From assembly GCA_966211965.1 (NCBI GenBank), contig CBIHON010000075.1:1-14249 (forward strand): a DNA stretch of 14,249 nucleotides, read 5' to 3'. Below, piece after piece: positions 1 through 6,088 of the stretch. This DNA is from CBIHON01 sp966211965. GTDB lineage: Bacteria > Pseudomonadota > Gammaproteobacteria > Burkholderiales > Burkholderiaceae_D. The notes beneath the pieces are model-generated. The model searched no databases, was not told the DNA's origin, and saw only the letters and a list, made by a program, of their open reading frames with translations. A program made the position numbers and the translations under genes. The number at the start of each line of letters is the position of its first letter. Within the stretch, counting starts at the first letter, position 1.

Positions 1-194
1 TCGGCGCGATTCTCGTCATCTTTTATGCAACGAATTTACGGAACAGGACACTAGACCTCTATATTTTTCTGCCGGTTTTGACTTTTCCCTCTATTTTTTC
101 TGAGTAGTCTAGAGAGTTCAACAGTGCGCCGCCCAGTTGCCGCGACGCAGTACTGGAATCCGTCGTTTTGAATTCACCAAAAATGGAGTTAATC
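1..194. other. Upstream region without a recognisable gene
   Basis: No convincing coding region is seen here. One plus-strand frame is open from the window edge to a TAG at about 114 and could be the tail of a preceding gene, but it matches nothing I recognise. A TTGACT hexamer at 78-83 resembles a -35 box for the following gene, but no good -10 element lies at the expected distance. A minus-strand frame across 59-427 is open, but it is antisense to the better-supported gene at 195-533. Confidence 0.4.
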
Positions 195-533
195 ATGGTA
201 ACCGCAGAAAAAGCTCTCGCAATCCTCAACAATAACCAATTTGCCGACGCGATTCGTACCTCTGCACTGCAAATTTTCGAATCCGCTCTAAGCACCTTCG
301 ACCGCGCCCAGAAAGAAGGAAGAATCACCTTATCCAGGCAAGTGCTGAACGGCGCCAACCGTGCCGGCCAGCTCAGCAAGGCCTTGACCGTCTTGTCGGA
401 AAAAATCGCGCCGGCGCCGAAGAGCAAGCAGCGGGGCGGAGCAACTGCAAAGGCTAGGCCAAAAGCGGCAGCAGAAAAGCCGCCAGTAAAAGCCGCACCA
501 AAAGCCAGTGCAAGAAAAACCGCAGCAGCATGA
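195..533 (+). CDS. Small hypothetical protein with Lys/Ala/Pro-rich C-terminal tail
   Basis: 112 residues, family not recognised. The ATG at 195 is preferred over the upstream ATGs because GGAG at 185-188 sits 6 nt before it. Residues 1-70 are predicted mostly helical and soluble (from MVTAEKALAI through LSKALTVLSEK) with no signal peptide or membrane segment. Residues 71-112 are low-complexity, dominated by Lys, Ala and Pro, like the basic tails of histone H1-like proteins or of the phasin PhaF. This composition suggests binding to a polyanion such as DNA, or granule association, but that is inference. The gene converges on plsB and has its own likely terminator at 568-593. Alternatives are a phasin-like or nucleoid-associated protein; neither can be chosen from sequence alone. 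Confidence 0.7.
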   Translation: MVTAEKALAILNNNQFADAIRTSALQIFESALSTFDRAQKEGRITLSRQVLNGANRAGQLSKALTVLSEKIAPAPKSKQRGGATAKARPKAAAEKPPVKAAPKASARKTAAA

Positions 534-567
534 TTGCCGCTGCAGGAGTTGGATCGTAGTAAAGGCA

Positions 568-593
568 GGCCGGGAAATAATTTTCCGGTCTTT
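568..593 (+). terminator. Intrinsic terminator-like hairpin between convergent genes
   Basis: Positions 568-577 pair with 581-590 (10 bp including two G-U pairs) around a 3-nt TAA loop, followed by the T-rich TTTGTCT. Orientation and T tract fit termination of the plus-strand gene ending at 533. The minus-strand side lacks a T tract, so it is less likely to stop plsB. The T run is short, so efficiency is uncertain. Confidence 0.5.
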
Positions 594-599
594 GTCTAT

Positions 600-3113
600 T
601 CAGCGTGATTTGGCAGCCGCAGTGGCCAACGCTTCGACCGCCACACCCGTATCGAGCCGCGTCATATGCAAAATCGTTTGCCGTACGTCTGGGGGCAGGA
701 CAAATCTCGCTTCGCTCGCCGCCTCCCCCAGCCGCTTATCGAAATAGATTTTTCCATCCTCGCCGACCTGGGCCTGATCCTGATTCCTGAGCGTTGCGAT
801 AAAAGTGCGGAAAATCACTTTATCGAAAAATTCCGGCGCGTTGAATTCACGCAGCAAGGACAGCCTCTGCGCCTGCAGATGGCAGAGCGATTCCAACGCT
901 GCCGGCGTAATCGCTCCTGAGCCCAACTGCGTCAGCATCGACAGCGTAATGAAGTAGCGGATCAGGTTGGGCCGCAAGGCTTGGGCGAGTATAGCCAATT
1001 GCGCATATTCATCGCTGTTGAGTCTTGGCGCGCCATAGGTGCCGCCCGCTTCGGACAACCATCCCATTTCAACCAGCGCAAGCAAATACGCATCGAGCGC
1101 AGTATTCAGTTCTTCCTGCTCCCAACGGAGAAACAACTCTGCGCGCAGGAAAGGATAGATCGCATGCGCCACACGCCGGACTTGTTCGCGGCTCAGGTTC
1201 GCGTTTCGTGAAAACAAACATGCCAGCAAGGCCGGCAATGCGTAAAGATGCAGCACATTGTTGCGTGCATAGCTCGACAACACCGCATCTTCCGCGTTGA
1301 AATACAGTACGTCTCCCAAGGCATGCGCTTGCCGCTGAATCAGCTTGAGCTGCTCGCAATAGGCAATGATGGCGTCGCCGTCGAGCGGCGTTACCTTGAT
1401 CCGCGCCGAATACGGCACGCTTGACGCAAGACGCCGATAGCCGTCGAGTTGATGCGCCAGCTGGCGGGCATCCATCGCATGCCGCGGCGTTGCCAGCAAA
1501 GCGAGGCTGGCAAGGTTGACCGGATTGGCCACGGCTGCCGCATTGATGCCGTCGGCGATGCGCCATTTCAACTTCTCGATGCCGGCCGCCAGCCAAGCGG
1601 GACGTTCATCCTCTTGCAAGCTCTCGTTGCGCCAGCCGGCATGCACGCTCGTCAATACGTCGGCCAGCTTGATCGGCTCACCGAAATTCACGTGCACCTT
1701 GCCGAAATTCTTCTTGAGCTCCCGCACCGCAAGCAGTAAATCGAGCAGCGATTCTTTCTTCTTCGGCTTGCCCATCAATTCGCCGATATAGGTGCGGCCT
1801 TCGAACAGCTTTTCATAGCCGATGTACACCGGCAGGAACACGAGGGGGCGTACGGATTCGCGCAAAAAACTGTGCACGCTCATCGCCAGCATGCCCGCCA
1901 TCGGCGCCAGCAGGCGACCGGTCCGGCTGCGGCCGCCTTCAACGAAATATTCGATCGGGAAACCCTTGACAATCATCATGTGCAGGTATTCGTTGAATAC
2001 TGCCGCATACACCTTGTTCCCCTTGAACGAACGGCGCAGGAAGAACGCACCGCCGCGCCGCAGCACGCCGCCAAGCAGCGGCAGGTTCAGGTTGGCGCCG
2101 GCTGCGATGTGCGGCACCATCAAGCCCTGATTGAAGACCAGGTAGGACATCAGCAGGTAATCGATATGGCTGCGGTGGCAAGGCACGTAAATGATTTCGT
2201 GATCGGCGGCGACGCTGCTCGCGGTCTCGAAATTACCGACCTCGACGCCGTCGTACAGCCGGGTCCAGAGCCATGTCATGAAACGGGCCAGGATGCGGAT
2301 CACCGGATAGGAATAATCGGAAGCGATTTCCCAGGCATAGCTGCGCGCGTCGGCTTGCGCTTTCAATGCCGCTTTCATGCCGCCGCCCTGGGCTTGCGCT
2401 TCCAGCGCGATCGCGGCGCGGACTTTGGGTGCATTGAGCAGCGCATCGATCTGGGTGCGGCGATGCGACAGGTCAGGGCCGATCGCAATTTCGCGCTGGC
2501 GGCGGAAATGCACGCGCAAGATCCGGGAAATTTTTCTCAGCGTGCGCTCTTCATCCTGCCCCTCGTCCACGATCTGGCGCAAGGACAACGGTGCATTGAA
2601 GCGCACCAGCGTATGCCGGCCGTGCGCGAATATCGTCAAAATCTGCCGAAACGTGCCGCGCGCCGACCAGCCATCGGCAAACAGCAGTTCCCAGATCGAA
2701 TTTTCCTTGTGGGGCGCCCGGCCCCATAGAATCGAAACGGGCACGATCTGCACGTCGAATCCGGGATGAATGCGCGCCGCCTCCACCAGGCGGCGGAGCA
2801 ATTGCGAATACGCGGCTTTTTTTGTCCCCCACCACGGCTCCGGCCTGGACAGGAAAAAGAATGAACGCGATGCGCTGCATCCGGCCGCGTCCAGGGAATG
2901 CAATGCCGGCGTCAATCCCGGCACGTTGGTTTCACGTGCCAGCACCAGCAGATTTGATAAAAAGCGCCATTGCAACACGTAGACCACCGGTTTCGCCGGA
3001 TCGATACCAAGTGTCGTCACGTCCTGCGGCAATACCTGGGTACGCACCCACAGATAGAGTAATTTGCGCGCTGCGGTAACAAAGAGCCGGCCCGGGCCGA
3101 GTTGCTTGAACAT
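600..3113 (-). CDS. plsB: Glycerol-3-phosphate 1-O-acyltransferase PlsB
   Basis: First step of phospholipid synthesis at the inner membrane: transfer of an acyl chain from acyl-ACP or acyl-CoA to position 1 of sn-glycerol 3-phosphate. The 837-residue product carries the family blocks in order: CHRSHIDY with the catalytic HX4D (H313, D318), GAFFLRRSFKGNK (about 355-367), EYFVEGGRSRTGR (388-400) and LPVYIGYE just after. The long C-terminal helical region, with NAPEFFDK near the end, also matches E. coli PlsB (807 residues). I chose the ATG at 3113 because MFKQLGPGRLF aligns best with the family N-terminus. The frame stays open to an ATG at 3305, which would add 64 residues atypical of PlsB. Neither start has a strong ribosome site. 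It stands alone, convergent with the small gene on its left and divergent from the HNH gene. Confidence 0.96.
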   Translation of the reverse strand: MFKQLGPGRLFVTAARKLLYLWVRTQVLPQDVTTLGIDPAKPVVYVLQWRFLSNLLVLARETNVPGLTPALHSLDAAGCSASRSFFFLSRPEPWWGTKKAAYSQLLRRLVEAARIHPGFDVQIVPVSILWGRAPHKENSIWELLFADGWSARGTFRQILTIFAHGRHTLVRFNAPLSLRQIVDEGQDEERTLRKISRILRVHFRRQREIAIGPDLSHRRTQIDALLNAPKVRAAIALEAQAQGGGMKAALKAQADARSYAWEIASDYSYPVIRILARFMTWLWTRLYDGVEVGNFETASSVAADHEIIYVPCHRSHIDYLLMSYLVFNQGLMVPHIAAGANLNLPLLGGVLRRGGAFFLRRSFKGNKVYAAVFNEYLHMMIVKGFPIEYFVEGGRSRTGRLLAPMAGMLAMSVHSFLRESVRPLVFLPVYIGYEKLFEGRTYIGELMGKPKKKESLLDLLLAVRELKKNFGKVHVNFGEPIKLADVLTSVHAGWRNESLQEDERPAWLAAGIEKLKWRIADGINAAAVANPVNLASLALLATPRHAMDARQLAHQLDGYRRLASSVPYSARIKVTPLDGDAIIAYCEQLKLIQRQAHALGDVLYFNAEDAVLSSYARNNVLHLYALPALLACLFSRNANLSREQVRRVAHAIYPFLRAELFLRWEQEELNTALDAYLLALVEMGWLSEAGGTYGAPRLNSDEYAQLAILAQALRPNLIRYFITLSMLTQLGSGAITPAALESLCHLQAQRLSLLREFNAPEFFDKVIFRTFIATLRNQDQAQVGEDGKIYFDKRLGEAASEARFVLPPDVRQTILHMTRLDTGVAVEALATAAAKSR

Positions 3114-3142
3114 AGAGGCGTGCGCAAAAATTTGTCTAAGCA

Positions 3143-3148
3143 ATTCTA
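3143..3148 (-). promoter_or_regulatory. plsB: Possible -10 box for plsB
   Basis: TAGAAT on the minus strand matches the sigma-70 -10 consensus at 5 of 6 positions and would place transcription start near 3136, about 23 nt before the ATG at 3113. No good -35 hexamer is seen 16-18 bp upstream. If real, it would exclude the longer 3305 start from the message and so supports the shorter PlsB. Confidence 0.25.
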
Positions 3149-3341
3149 GCTTGTTTATTGCGGCTTCCACACTCAGGAAAGGTCGGAGAAACCCCTGAAG
3201 GAAGCACGAACGCCGCAGACAAATGCCGTTAAAAGCTAAAAACGGTCGCACGATTATTGCTTTTAATTCAATCCCCGCCAAAACAAGTCCACTCATTCCA
3301 CGCATCTGTGTATTGAATAACAGTTTTGCGTCTTGCTATGG

Positions 3342-3394
3342 CAATACACTGAGCGATACACTTCTACGTGATACTCTTGCGCATAAGAGAGTAT
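3342..3394 (+). promoter_or_regulatory. Repeated ATAC motifs and a dyad upstream of the HNH gene
   Basis: The motif ATACACT occurs at 3344-3350 and 3356-3362, with a related ATACTCT at 3371-3377. The last copy also forms a 7-bp inverted repeat with AGAGTAT at 3388-3394 (10-nt spacer). The cluster lies 84-136 bp upstream of the HNH start in the plsB/HNH divergent region, where regulator sites would be expected. No clear promoter hexamers were found. The rest of 3114-3477 shows nothing else I can support. Confidence 0.25.
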
Positions 3395-3477
3395 GAAAGA
3401 TTGTGTTTCTGCCGATCTCCGCACGCAGTTTGTCGTTCGGAATTTTCTTGATCAATGAAATAGATCCAGGTGATGCA

Positions 3478-4041
3478 ATGGCTACCGAGATTCTGGCACT
3501 TGATATTGCTGGCAATCCATTTGACTGGATTTCAGGTCAAGAGGCGGTCCATTACTATGCAACCGAGAAAGTAGCCTGGGAGCTCGGCGAGCGCGACTTC
3601 GTATTCCGCGGCGGATATTCAAAAACCGGCGAGCAATCGATCATCAGGGTCAAACCGATTATCGCGATCGCGGGCAGCGAAGCCATGGCCAGGATGCTGC
3701 GCTCGGAATTGCCGCTGGGAGACAACAATGATCTGCTGTTCAAGCGTGATCGTTACACCTGCGCTTACTGCGGGCAACGCTACATGCGCCACCAACTATC
3801 GCGCGATCACATCCTGCCTCGGTCGCTGGGCGGCAAAGATCACTGGATGAATTGCGTGACCGCTTGCCGCAGTTGCAACCATGCAAAAGGCGCCTTGCCG
3901 GTACATCACTTCAAACCCCTGATTTTCGTGCCGTACGTCCCCTGCCGTTACGAGCATTTCATTCTGAGCGGCCGGAACGTGCTGGCGGACCAGCATGACT
4001 ACCTGGCCGCAAAGCTGCCGCGCCACAGCCGCTTGCTATAA
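3478..4041 (+). CDS. HNH endonuclease
   Basis: 187 residues. The HNH beta-beta-alpha-metal fold lies at about 85-140: a first zinc pair CAYC (C95, C98), the catalytic segment SRDHILPRSLGG (D110, H111), N125, and a second zinc pair CRSC (C130, C133) followed by NH (134-135). This is the McrA-like single-domain form common in bacteria, expected to cleave DNA with a divalent metal. The N-terminal 80 residues resemble the conserved N-terminal extension often found on these proteins. The ATG at 3478 was chosen because AGG at 3468-3470 precedes it at reasonable spacing and it removes an unconvincing 25-residue extension. It converges with the SRAP gene, leaving 5 bp between stop codons. No cognate methylase is present, so there is no evidence for a restriction system. 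Confidence 0.88.
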   Translation: MATEILALDIAGNPFDWISGQEAVHYYATEKVAWELGERDFVFRGGYSKTGEQSIIRVKPIIAIAGSEAMARMLRSELPLGDNNDLLFKRDRYTCAYCGQRYMRHQLSRDHILPRSLGGKDHWMNCVTACRSCNHAKGALPVHHFKPLIFVPYVPCRYEHFILSGRNVLADQHDYLAAKLPRHSRLL

Positions 4042-4046
4042 AAAAG

Positions 4047-4724
4047 TTACAAGGGGTCGATCAAATGCCGGTCGTTATTGCCGGCTTTGTTGACATCCTT
4101 GCTGACCTTGTACCACTCGAAAAAATCCTCGCGCAACGCCGTGGTCCGCGCGATCTGTTCAGCCTGTTCCCAGGATATATCGAGATCCATCCACAAGCGC
4201 GCATCCTCCGCACTCAAGGCAACCGGGCGGCGATCGTGTATGTCGACCATGCCGCCCGCTGCTTCATCTGTGGCAATCACGAATCCTGCGCTCTCGGGGT
4301 CCGGTTTGTCCGGTTCATGATTGGTGAGCGCGGCAAGAAACAGAGGCGCACGGTTTTTTGCGCGGATATACCAAGGCTGCTTGTTCGGCTTTTCTCCAAG
4401 CCATTCATACCAGCCATCGGCCGGCACGATGATACGGCCGGTTTTCATCAGGCCGCGGTAATACGGGGTCAGCAATTTATCCAGCCGTGCATTGATGGCG
4501 GGCCGCATCCCTTTTTCCGCTGCCCATTTCGATAGGTATTGCCAGCGTATCCGCTCCATCATCGGTTTGCCGCCCAGCACGCGCATGGTCCAGTGTTTGG
4601 CGCCGGGCGCAGCGTTGAAATTTGCCGTGGGTTCGGCTGGAAAATCGAAAGGATTCTCCGGCATCCAATCCATTGCTTCGGCATAGGCGGCCGGAGACTT
4701 GGTTTGTGAAAGGCGTCCGCACAT
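4047..4724 (-). CDS. yedK: SRAP-domain protein (YedK/HMCES family), abasic-site crosslinker
   Basis: 225 residues forming a single SRAP domain. Family members bind single-stranded DNA and form a thiazolidine crosslink to abasic sites through Cys2, shielding them during replication. Active-site features are present: MCGR at the N-terminus (C2 exposed after Met removal), N37 in NFNAAPG, N78 in INAR, E107 in ADGWYEW and H163 in DIHDRRP. Length and order match E. coli YedK (222 residues). The start is fixed because Cys must be residue 2. GGGA a few bases upstream may serve as a weak ribosome site. No CTG-N10-CAG LexA box was found in the upstream 80 bp, so SOS control is not shown. The convergent neighbour is a nuclease, but the gene orientation gives no operon. 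Confidence 0.93.
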   Translation of the reverse strand: MCGRLSQTKSPAAYAEAMDWMPENPFDFPAEPTANFNAAPGAKHWTMRVLGGKPMMERIRWQYLSKWAAEKGMRPAINARLDKLLTPYYRGLMKTGRIIVPADGWYEWLGEKPNKQPWYIRAKNRAPLFLAALTNHEPDKPDPESAGFVIATDEAAGGMVDIHDRRPVALSAEDARLWMDLDISWEQAEQIARTTALREDFFEWYKVSKDVNKAGNNDRHLIDPL

Positions 4725-4878
4725 GAATTCCCGCTCTTCGTGAAGAATGTAAACTTTTTGGTCTGCTCCCCTGCCGCTAAGACCGGGAAAAGTTCAGGTA
4801 GTTATGCGAAAGCTCGATGATTTAGAAGGGTTTTCTTGAAAAAATCGATGACGCTTGCGCTTATGAAGCAATATCGCA

Positions 4879-4923
4879 GCAGGTGAAAAGGCTTCTTTCT
4901 GCGCCTTGCTGCCATTCACCTGC
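4879..4923 (+). promoter_or_regulatory. Leader hairpin upstream of the 121-residue gene
   Basis: GCAGGTGAA (4879-4887) pairs perfectly with TTCACCTGC (4915-4923), and a nested AAGGC (4888-4892) pairs with GCCTT (4903-4907). An alternative pairing of GCAGC (4876-4880) with GCTGC (4908-4912) would exclude the main stem. The structure ends 52 nt before the ATG at 4976. No T tract follows, so it is not a plain terminator. It may be a leader regulatory element or an operator. The rest of the 251-bp divergent region 4725-4975 shows no clear promoter. Confidence 0.35.
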
Positions 4924-4975
4924 ACGCGTACCATGGCATCAGTACGTAACCGGCAGCAATTTATGGGAAATCGCA

Positions 4976-5341
4976 ATGAAAGACAGCTTGACCACAGATG
5001 AATACGACGCGCTTGAACAAATCAGCAAGAGCACGCGTGGCGCAAGGCCATCCGCCTGCGTCACAAGGAATGCCAAGCGCCTGAGCGGACTCAAATACAT
5101 TACGTATGCCAGGAACGGACATCTCACAATCACCGAAAAAGGCATCCAAACCTTGTTTCTCAAAAGCTGCATCGATGGACTGCGCGCCATTGCCGCCGAC
5201 CCGCTCGCAAAACTCCATACCGATGTTGCCGTCTTCCTCGGCAAGAAGGGCCATATCGTGCCTAGAACAGCAGCAGACGGGTTCGATATCACACAAAAGG
5301 GGCGCGAGTCGCTGGCCGATATTGATGCGGCGAGCAGTTAA
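4976..5341 (+). CDS. Hypothetical protein with two winged-helix-like halves
   Basis: 121 residues, family not recognised. ATG 4976 is preferred over an upstream in-frame ATG at 4883 because GGGA (4964-4967) lies 8 nt ahead, while the upstream start would lie inside the leader hairpin. The chain shows two similar segments. The first, around residues 38-60, has SGLKYITYARNGHLTITEKG. The second, around 88-113, runs from LGKKGHIV to DGFDITQKG. Both have the beta-wing followed by IT-x-KG typical of winged-helix DNA-binding domains, so a small transcription factor or DNA-associated protein is plausible. No signal peptide or membrane segment is seen, and it is not in an operon. This domain reading is an inference from pattern, not a family match. 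Confidence 0.65.
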   Translation: MKDSLTTDEYDALEQISKSTRGARPSACVTRNAKRLSGLKYITYARNGHLTITEKGIQTLFLKSCIDGLRAIAADPLAKLHTDVAVFLGKKGHIVPRTAADGFDITQKGRESLADIDAASS

Positions 5342-5342
5342 A

Positions 5343-5450
5343 CAAAAAATCGCGCGGGTAAGCCTGATGCCAGAGCGCTTTGCAACATACCAGGCTGTTT
5401 CGCCAATGCCCCGAAGGGCGCCGGGCCGGGACCCGCGCGTAGGAGGAGGA
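5343..5450 (-). ncRNA. Candidate small RNA with anti-Shine-Dalgarno-like 5' end
   Basis: The minus strand has a promoter-like arrangement at 5457-5485 and, after the expected start near 5450, the CU-rich tract CTCCTCCTCCT. An outer stem follows, with 5431-5439 pairing to 5351-5359 (9 bp, GC-rich). It closes a branched region with inner stems 5391-5396/5361-5366 and 5416-5419/5408-5411. Immediately after the outer stem comes ATTTTTT (5350-5344), as at an intrinsic terminator. The result would be an RNA of about 105 nt whose single-stranded 5' end could pair with ribosome-binding sites. No start codon lies 5-12 nt after the AGGAGGAGG on the opposite strand, so that tract is not a ribosome site. 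I cannot assign an Rfam family with certainty. Alternatively the structure is only the terminator of the remnant at 5528-5827. Confidence 0.4.
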
Positions 5451-5456
5451 GAGCAA

Positions 5457-5485
5457 CTACTACCCTGCTGAAAAATACTTGTCAA
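5457..5485 (-). promoter_or_regulatory. Promoter for the candidate small RNA
   Basis: A perfect sigma-70 -35 hexamer TTGACA (minus strand, 5485-5480) is followed after 17 bp by TAGTAG (5462-5457), which keeps the T, A and fifth-position A of the -10 consensus. Start of transcription is expected near 5450. The -10 box is weak, but the -35 box and spacing are ideal. Confidence 0.45.
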
Positions 5486-5527
5486 AAAACAGATCAGCAG
5501 TTTGAAGCACTACCGGATGTCGAATGA

Positions 5528-5827
5528 CTATTTGATCTCGATCCGGCAACTGACGCTGATGCCGCTGGCACCGGCATCACACTTCCGGTGTCGTACAGGG
5601 CAGTACCCGTACAAATGCGCCCCGGCACTTCGAAACGGCGACACCGCCGGTTTGATCGGTGAGCCAATGCGGAGCAAATCCAGACTCTGGCGGTACCACC
5701 GTTGCCAGGCAAATTCCAGCGGTACCTGCTGACTAGGTTGCACGCTTTGGCAGGATGGTTCATTTGCGGAGGAAATATTTCCCGGATCGACACTTTCCGC
5801 AAACCTGCTAGAGCATTTTTAGCCTGA
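5528..5827 (-). pseudogene. Possible gene remnant cut off by the palindromic repeat
   Basis: A minus-strand frame with GC-rich third positions like its neighbours is open from inside the repeat at 5808-5930 to a TAG at 5528-5530. It ends in DAGASGISVSCRIEIK and contains FAWQRWYRQSLDLLRIGSP. The only in-frame start candidate within it is a GTG at 5743, without a convincing ribosome site, and the frame begins within the repeat. It may be the 3' part of a gene whose front was removed or displaced. No family is recognised, and it could also be chance open sequence. Confidence 0.22.
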
Positions 5828-5930
5828 CCGTGCGGAGTCAAGGTCAGGCCGAGGAGCGGACGCGTACAGGCGTACGCCGAGCACCGGAGACCTGAGATTG
5901 GCCCGTACGGTCAGGCTAAAAATGCTCTAG
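5808..5930. repeat. 123-bp palindromic repeat element with 24-bp perfect inverted ends
   Basis: Positions 5808-5831 are the exact reverse complement of 5907-5930. Pairing continues inward for 4 more bases, with the pair 5832/5906 not Watson-Crick. The ends read CTAGAGCATTTTTAGCCTGA. Inside there is a nested stem 5822-5829/5842-5849 (8 bp) and a hairpin 5862-5867/5872-5877 (6 bp, 4-nt loop), giving a multi-branched fold. The element has no coding capacity. A relative begins at 14198 in this window, so it belongs to a dispersed family. The terminal CTAG could be part of the repeat or a 4-bp target duplication, which a palindromic CTAG cannot distinguish. A MITE or REP-like element is the likely class. 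Confidence 0.85.
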
Positions 5931-5983
5931 AGCATGCGGACGACGCGATGTATCGCGCCAAGCAACGAGGACGGAACAACTAA
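5931..5983 (+). pseudogene. C-terminal remnant of a GGDEF (diguanylate cyclase) gene
   Basis: Directly after the palindromic repeat a plus-strand frame encodes EHADDAMYRAKQRGRNN and then a TAA at 5981-5983. The pattern (A)D-x-AMY-x-AK-x-x-GRN is the characteristic end of GGDEF domains, the last helix of diguanylate cyclases. Nothing of the GGDEF active site or the rest of the gene is present upstream; the sequence before it is the repeat. This is a decapitated remnant of an otherwise lost cyclic-di-GMP synthase, with the break at the repeat boundary. It has no function on its own. Confidence 0.65.
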
Positions 5984-6088
5984 CAGCTTTACAGCACAGC
6001 GACGGACGATGCCGACGTGAAACAATAAATCTATTGTTCCGCCCGTAAAATATTAGGCCGCGCAGGAATTTTGTCGACAGCTTGTCGC

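Noticed and set aside
1872..2729. Plus-strand open frame of 285 residues inside plsB
   Set aside because: The opposite strand is unambiguous PlsB across this stretch, and the frame shows no recognisable domain.
3114..3305. N-terminal extension of PlsB from the ATG at 3305
   Set aside because: The 64 extra residues do not resemble PlsB N-termini, no ribosome site is seen, and a -10-like box lies inside the stretch.
4725..4800. LexA box for SOS control of the SRAP gene
   Set aside because: No CTG-N10-CAG arrangement was found upstream of the start codon.
5441..5450. AGGAGGAGGA on the plus strand as a very strong ribosome site
   Set aside because: No ATG or GTG lies within 5-12 nt downstream; the tract makes better sense as a CU-rich segment on the minus strand.
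5343..5450. Candidate RNA as 4.5S/SRP or 6S RNA
   Set aside because: It lacks the conserved SRP apical loop motif and is too short and differently shaped for 6S RNA.
5550..5670. A plus-strand frame reading VPVQMRPGTSK, reminiscent of the MRGGTSKG motif of PrpF and oxalomesaconate tautomerases
   Set aside because: The second motif residue differs, the frame stops soon after, and nothing else of the family is seen; probably chance.
5992..6035. AT-rich hairpin AACAATA/TATTGTT as terminator of aphA
   Set aside because: Only 7 A/T-rich pairs and no T tract on the minus strand.
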